Shown here: piece after piece, positions 60,691-64,000 of the stretch
Layout: every line of letters starts with the position of its first letter
How positions within the stretch are numbered: position 1 is the first letter of the stretch
NCBI GenBank assembly: GCA_019639155.1
Contig: JAHBSJ010000001.1
Coordinates: 124,001 to 188,000, forward strand
Length of the DNA stretch: 64,000 nucleotides
Direction: 5' to 3'
DNA from: Acidobacteriota bacterium
GTDB lineage: Bacteria > Acidobacteriota > Blastocatellia > Pyrinomonadales > Pyrinomonadaceae
Position numbers and translations under genes: made by a program
The notes under the pieces: model-generated
What the model was told of the DNA's origin: nothing
Databases searched by the model: none
Seen by the model: the letters and a program-made list of their open reading frames with translations, nothing else

Positions 60691-62194
60691 ACAGGTGAGC
60701 ACGGCCGCTGAATATCTACCAATCAGATACAAACCGCTGTTCTTGCTAATGGCGGCAACCACCCTTGCGGCGGGCATTCTCGGCTGGATAATGGATATCC
60801 GCTTTGACGAGGCCTTCACTCTGGAAACTACGTCGCGTGGTTTCTTGTACGCGATCAAACAGGCGATCGAATTTGAACAACAGGCTCCGCTGTATTTTGC
60901 TCTCCTGAGCCTCTGGCGGCGCATCGATCTCTCGATCTTTTTTGCCCGTTCTTTTTCACTTCTGTTTTATCCGATCTCCATATGGTTGGCGGCTGAGGCC
61001 GGCAGAAGATATGTTCGGAGCGTTGACCCATTGGTCATTGCCGCAGCTTTCTCCGTTCACCAACTCGTTTTCTGGGCGACATTGGATATTCGGCTTTATA
61101 CGTTTATCACCGCACTTTCCGCCGGGATGCTCGTTTGTCTTTACGACGGCTACTTAAAAGAAGAAGCGTCGAGAACGGCACGGTTAGTGTTCTTGGTTCT
61201 CGCCCTAGCCGCTCTCCATACACAGTATTATCTGGGTTTTCAACTCGCTGCCGGTGCTGCCGCACTTGCTGTTTGCGGTAAATGGGCAGCATTAAAGAAA
61301 TATCTCTTTGGGATGGCAGTTGTCGGCTTGGCCTTCATCCCTATGGCATTCGTCGTGGTCAGGCAAGCGGGCATAGTAAGCGGGCACACAGATTTTGAGT
61401 TTACCGCCCTTGAGTTTGCCAAAGAGGTCTACAGGCGCGTCTTGGTGCTATTCGTGACCGTTGAATGGATAGAACCCGAATGGCTAAAAGTGTGGCTCGG
61501 ACGGCTGCTATTGTTAGGATTCGGCATGTTGTTCACGGCAAAGTTGGCGAAAGAACGAATTCTGGAAGACCGCTTTCTCGTTACCTTCGTCGCCGTTCAG
61601 ATCGTCTTCTTCGCGGCAGCGATCACCTTCGTTGGTGTGCAGCCTTTGCAGGCGAGGCACATGATCGGACTCATACTGCCGTTGATGGCCATACAGTTCT
61701 CGGCTCTACGCTTCTTCCGTAATCGTTCGGCAATTGCCCTATGGCTCTTATTTTTGCTGGCGTCGAACATGGCCTTTATTTCCCTTGAACATCGCAGCTT
61801 GGCAAAACCGGGAGATTTTAGGAGGATGGCAGAATATGTGGCGGAGAACGAGGAAGCAGGCCAGCCTGTGATGATCGTCCATGCTGATGCTATTTATCCG
61901 TTTCGGAACTACTATCACGGCGTCAATCATCTCGACGCATTGCCGCAGATCAATGAGCTTACTTCATGGAATCCGAAGCTGAGTGTCTTTCGCGACGAGG
62001 CTCAGGTGGAAAGCGGTTTCGACCGCTGGCCTCAAGCAGATAGGTTTTGGTTGGTAAGTGACGGCTGGTGTGCCCACGGAACACTCAAATTCAACTGTGA
62101 GATCCTTGAGAATTATTTGGGTACGCATTTTGAGGTTGAGTCTTCAGCTCAGTTCGCAGGAGCCTCGACGGTCAGGCTGATCAGAAGGCGGTAA
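60683..62194 (+). CDS. GT-C membrane glycosyltransferase-like protein
   Basis: A 503-residue polytopic membrane protein with about eleven helices and a C-terminal soluble domain. The first external loop reads WIMDIRFDEAFTLETTSRG, with the acidic residues used by GT-C enzymes (compare RFDEA loops). Further helices include VFWATLDIRLYTFITAL and AALHTQYYLGFQLAAG. It is the last gene of the glycan operon and overlaps the FAD enzyme by 8 bases. Donor and acceptor unknown. Confidence 0.78.
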   Translation: MPEQVSTAAEYLPIRYKPLFLLMAATTLAAGILGWIMDIRFDEAFTLETTSRGFLYAIKQAIEFEQQAPLYFALLSLWRRIDLSIFFARSFSLLFYPISIWLAAEAGRRYVRSVDPLVIAAAFSVHQLVFWATLDIRLYTFITALSAGMLVCLYDGYLKEEASRTARLVFLVLALAALHTQYYLGFQLAAGAAALAVCGKWAALKKYLFGMAVVGLAFIPMAFVVVRQAGIVSGHTDFEFTALEFAKEVYRRVLVLFVTVEWIEPEWLKVWLGRLLLLGFGMLFTAKLAKERILEDRFLVTFVAVQIVFFAAAITFVGVQPLQARHMIGLILPLMAIQFSALRFFRNRSAIALWLLFLLASNMAFISLEHRSLAKPGDFRRMAEYVAENEEAGQPVMIVHADAIYPFRNYYHGVNHLDALPQINELTSWNPKLSVFRDEAQVESGFDRWPQADRFWLVSDGWCAHGTLKFNCEILENYLGTHFEVESSAQFAGASTVRLIRRR

Positions 62195-62243
62195 CCGTTT
62201 CGGTTTGATTATGCTGTCGGTAACGACTTAGAATACCTTTGTC

Positions 62244-62459
62244 GTGGAAACGAGCGTGTTTACAAATCCCAACATTCTGCAGCGGCCGGTCGCGAAGTGC
62301 TCCGTGTGCGACCGCGAAACCACCCATTACAACGAGATCGTCTCACCAACTAATACAGAAAGCATCGTTTGCTGGAACTGCCAAATGCGTGAAGAAAAAG
62401 GCTTTAACGCTAAGAGCGGGTTTCGGCGCATGGCCCGTCGGGGCGTCATTCCAAGGTAA
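62244..62459 (+). CDS. Small zinc-ribbon protein, 71 aa
   Basis: Starts at GTG 62244. Two Cys pairs, CSVCDRET (19-22) and CWNCQMRE (43-46), are placed as in a zinc ribbon; the C terminus is basic (KSGFRRMARRGVIPR). Its stop overlaps the start of the deformylase gene (TAATG), so translation is coupled. It resembles small ribosome- or nucleic-acid-associated ribbons, but no family is recognised. Possibly acts near the ribosome with peptide deformylase. Confidence 0.72.
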   Translation: METSVFTNPNILQRPVAKCSVCDRETTHYNEIVSPTNTESIVCWNCQMREEKGFNAKSGFRRMARRGVIPR

Positions 62460-62950
62460 TGGCCATCAGGAAGATCACTGAATTTCCGGAACCCGTACTG
62501 GCAAAGGTCGGGGAGCCGATCACAGAATTTGACGAAAGTTTGGCGGAGTTGTGCGAGGATATGTTCGCAACCATGTACGACGCCGAAGGCGTCGGACTCG
62601 CTGCACCTCAGATAGGGATCAGCAAGCGGCTTTTTGTCATGGATTGCGAAGGCCTTAAATTGATAGCAGCTAATCCTGTGATCGTTTCATCTGAAGGAGT
62701 GCAGTCCGGTCACGAGGGCTGTCTTTCTGTCGGCAAGGTTCCCGCGGTCGTCGAAAGGCCTATGAAGGCTCGGCTGAAGGCCCAAGACGTGAACGGTAAC
62801 TGGTTCGAAGCAGAAGCCGAAGGCTACGCCGCCCGATGCTTCTTACACGAAACAGATCACTGCGACGGAAAACTATTCATTGACCGATTGCCCAAATTGA
62901 GACGTGAAATGGTGATAAGGAGATTCCAAAAAGAAAAACGCTGGCGTTAG
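62459..62950 (+). CDS. def: Peptide deformylase
   Basis: Removes the formyl group from nascent proteins; 163 residues. Motif 1 GVGLAAPQIG, motif 2 EGCLSV (metal Cys) and motif 3 HETDHCDG (two His ligands and catalytic Glu) are all present in order. The start overlaps the stop of the zinc-ribbon gene. No fmt gene lies next to it in the window. Confidence 0.96.
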   Translation: MAIRKITEFPEPVLAKVGEPITEFDESLAELCEDMFATMYDAEGVGLAAPQIGISKRLFVMDCEGLKLIAANPVIVSSEGVQSGHEGCLSVGKVPAVVERPMKARLKAQDVNGNWFEAEAEGYAARCFLHETDHCDGKLFIDRLPKLRREMVIRRFQKEKRWR

Positions 62951-63000
62951 ACGCCAAGCTAAAGGCAAACATCACACAGAGTTTGCACGAGGAGGAACGT

Positions 63001-64000
63001 ATGAAAACCCTTAGTTTGATCACATTAGTTTTATTCCTATTTGTCGGAGCAAGCTCCGAAGCATACGGACAATGCGACAGGACAATAAATTCGCCCATTA
63101 GATGCGGATATTACGATGAAGGCTACCAGGACGGGGTCAACGACGCTCAAGCAAGACGTTCGAATGACTATCAGCGTTATCGCAATAAATTCGAGCGGCA
63201 GTATGAGAGTTTTTATCGAGACGGTTACAGGGCCGGATACGCGACCATTCCGTCTTGGGGACGATGGACCCCTGAACAGCGTTCGGCCTACGATTCCGGC
63301 TATAACATCGGATTCAGTGACCGGCAGTTGGGCAGAACGAATGCACCAGAGTCTCGCCAGGGCGACGTCACTTTCATCGTGAGGCCGTATTTTTTCCAAG
63401 GCTATATGGACGGCTACAGTGGCACCCCGCGTCGTTATGATTTCGAGATCGGAAATCCCGGCGGTGGCGGCGGTGGCGGATGGCCCGGTGGTGGCGGCGG
63501 CTTTCCGGGCGGCGGTATGACAACCGGATCCGTTACGTGGAACGGCCGCGTGGACGACCGAGCCCGCCTTTACGTACAAGGCAACAGAACCTGGATCGAG
63601 AACCTTTCAGGAAACGGTGCCTCGCAAGGCTCAGTTCAATGGCAGGGGACACTTCCTCGACGGGACACAATGATCAACGTTCGCGTGGCGAGCGGCAGAG
63701 GCTCGGCCTTCGTCGTCGAACAGCCGACCCGATTCAACAATTTCAGGGCCGCTATTGACATCAACGATCCGCAGGGCGGCGCCGCAAACTACCGACTCGA
63801 GATCACTTGGCAGCAATCTGCGGCGAACCCTGTTTACAGCCCGGGCCGTGCAACCTGGCGTGGACGCGTTGATGACCGCGTCAATATCCACATTTCCGGG
63901 ACTGATATCTGGGACGAACTCGTTTCGGGCAATAACACCATTAATGCCTGGGGCAATGTCGAAGGATACCTCGCCGCACGCAACGGAACGGTGCGGGTGA
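63001..64000 (+). CDS. Secreted repeat protein (partial, 3' end beyond right edge)
   Basis: From ATG 63001 with an ideal GAGGAGG site, open to the window end (333 codons). The signal peptide ends at SSEAYG. Then come four GYxxG units (DEGYQDGVNDA, RDGYRAGYATI, DSGYNIGFSDR, FQGYMDGYSGT), a long Gly linker (GGGGGGGWPGGGGG), and two copies of a beta domain, each beginning TWNGRVDDRARLYV or TWRGRVDDRVNIHI about 110 residues apart. Probably a surface-exposed or outer-membrane-associated protein. The remaining part is outside the window. Confidence 0.78.
   Translation, partial: MKTLSLITLVLFLFVGASSEAYGQCDRTINSPIRCGYYDEGYQDGVNDAQARRSNDYQRYRNKFERQYESFYRDGYRAGYATIPSWGRWTPEQRSAYDSGYNIGFSDRQLGRTNAPESRQGDVTFIVRPYFFQGYMDGYSGTPRRYDFEIGNPGGGGGGGWPGGGGGFPGGGMTTGSVTWNGRVDDRARLYVQGNRTWIENLSGNGASQGSVQWQGTLPRRDTMINVRVASGRGSAFVVEQPTRFNNFRAAIDINDPQGGAANYRLEITWQQSAANPVYSPGRATWRGRVDDRVNIHISGTDIWDELVSGNNTINAWGNVEGYLAARNGTVRV

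Noticed and set aside
1..64000. CRISPR arrays, prophage or insertion sequences
   Set aside because: No regularly spaced direct repeats, no Cas, integrase, transposase or phage structural genes were found on either strand.

Overview
The window looks like a chromosomal segment of a Gram-negative, LPS-bearing heterotroph, most likely an acidobacterium of the Blastocatellia type. This is inferred from the moderately high GC, lipid A genes (lpxK, lpxI), many lipoproteins and secreted proteins of unknown family, abundant GT-C membrane glycosyltransferases, and short 'cagaga' and 'acaggatg' intergenic repeats. There is no rRNA, CRISPR array, phage or transposase. One tRNA-Pro(UGG) is present.

Layout. 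1-9.2 kb: threonine synthase (cut by the left edge), a methyltransferase, and a tesA / ybbA-ybbP block as in E. coli but with a four-helix-bundle gene wedged between ybbA and ybbP; then rdgB, tRNA-Pro, HU and a small unknown gene with a long leader. 9.2-24 kb: a GT-C membrane protein, yqeY, a secreted LolA-like protein, the hrcA-grpE-dnaK-dnaJ chaperone cluster, a SprT-like metalloprotein, a lipoprotein, a dienoyl-CoA-reductase-like SDR and a secreted helical protein. 24-32 kb: trpG, trpD, lpxK, an AI-2E-family permease, an STT3-like membrane protein, an alpha/beta hydrolase and a YciA-like thioesterase. 31.5-35 kb: an SGNH hydrolase / carbamoyltransferase / SxtK-like / SxtJ-like cassette. 35-49 kb: housekeeping and redox genes (ferredoxin, Fe/Mn SOD, lipA, bacterioferritin, lpxI, M28 and S8 peptidases, rsmI, ppsA, glpX, 7Fe ferredoxin). 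49.3-62.2 kb: a co-directional surface-glycan operon. 62.2-64 kb: a zinc-ribbon protein coupled to peptide deformylase, and a repeat-containing secreted protein cut by the right edge.

How it fits together. In the glycan operon a WecB/WbpI-type epimerase, a DegT aminotransferase, a Gfo/Idh dehydrogenase and a WbpD-type acetyltransferase match four of the five steps of a UDP-2,3-diacetamido-hexuronic acid pathway. A deacetylase-GT2 fusion, a second deacetylase, two FAD oxidoreductases and two GT-C enzymes could then build and transfer a lipid-linked sugar. glpX and ppsA sit together as gluconeogenic genes. The strongest non-genic signals are a strong promoter whose spacer is T7-A2-G8, a four-helix-bundle cassette bounded by inverted repeats, and imperfect palindromes that fill the gap from stop codon to next start codon inside the glycan operon.
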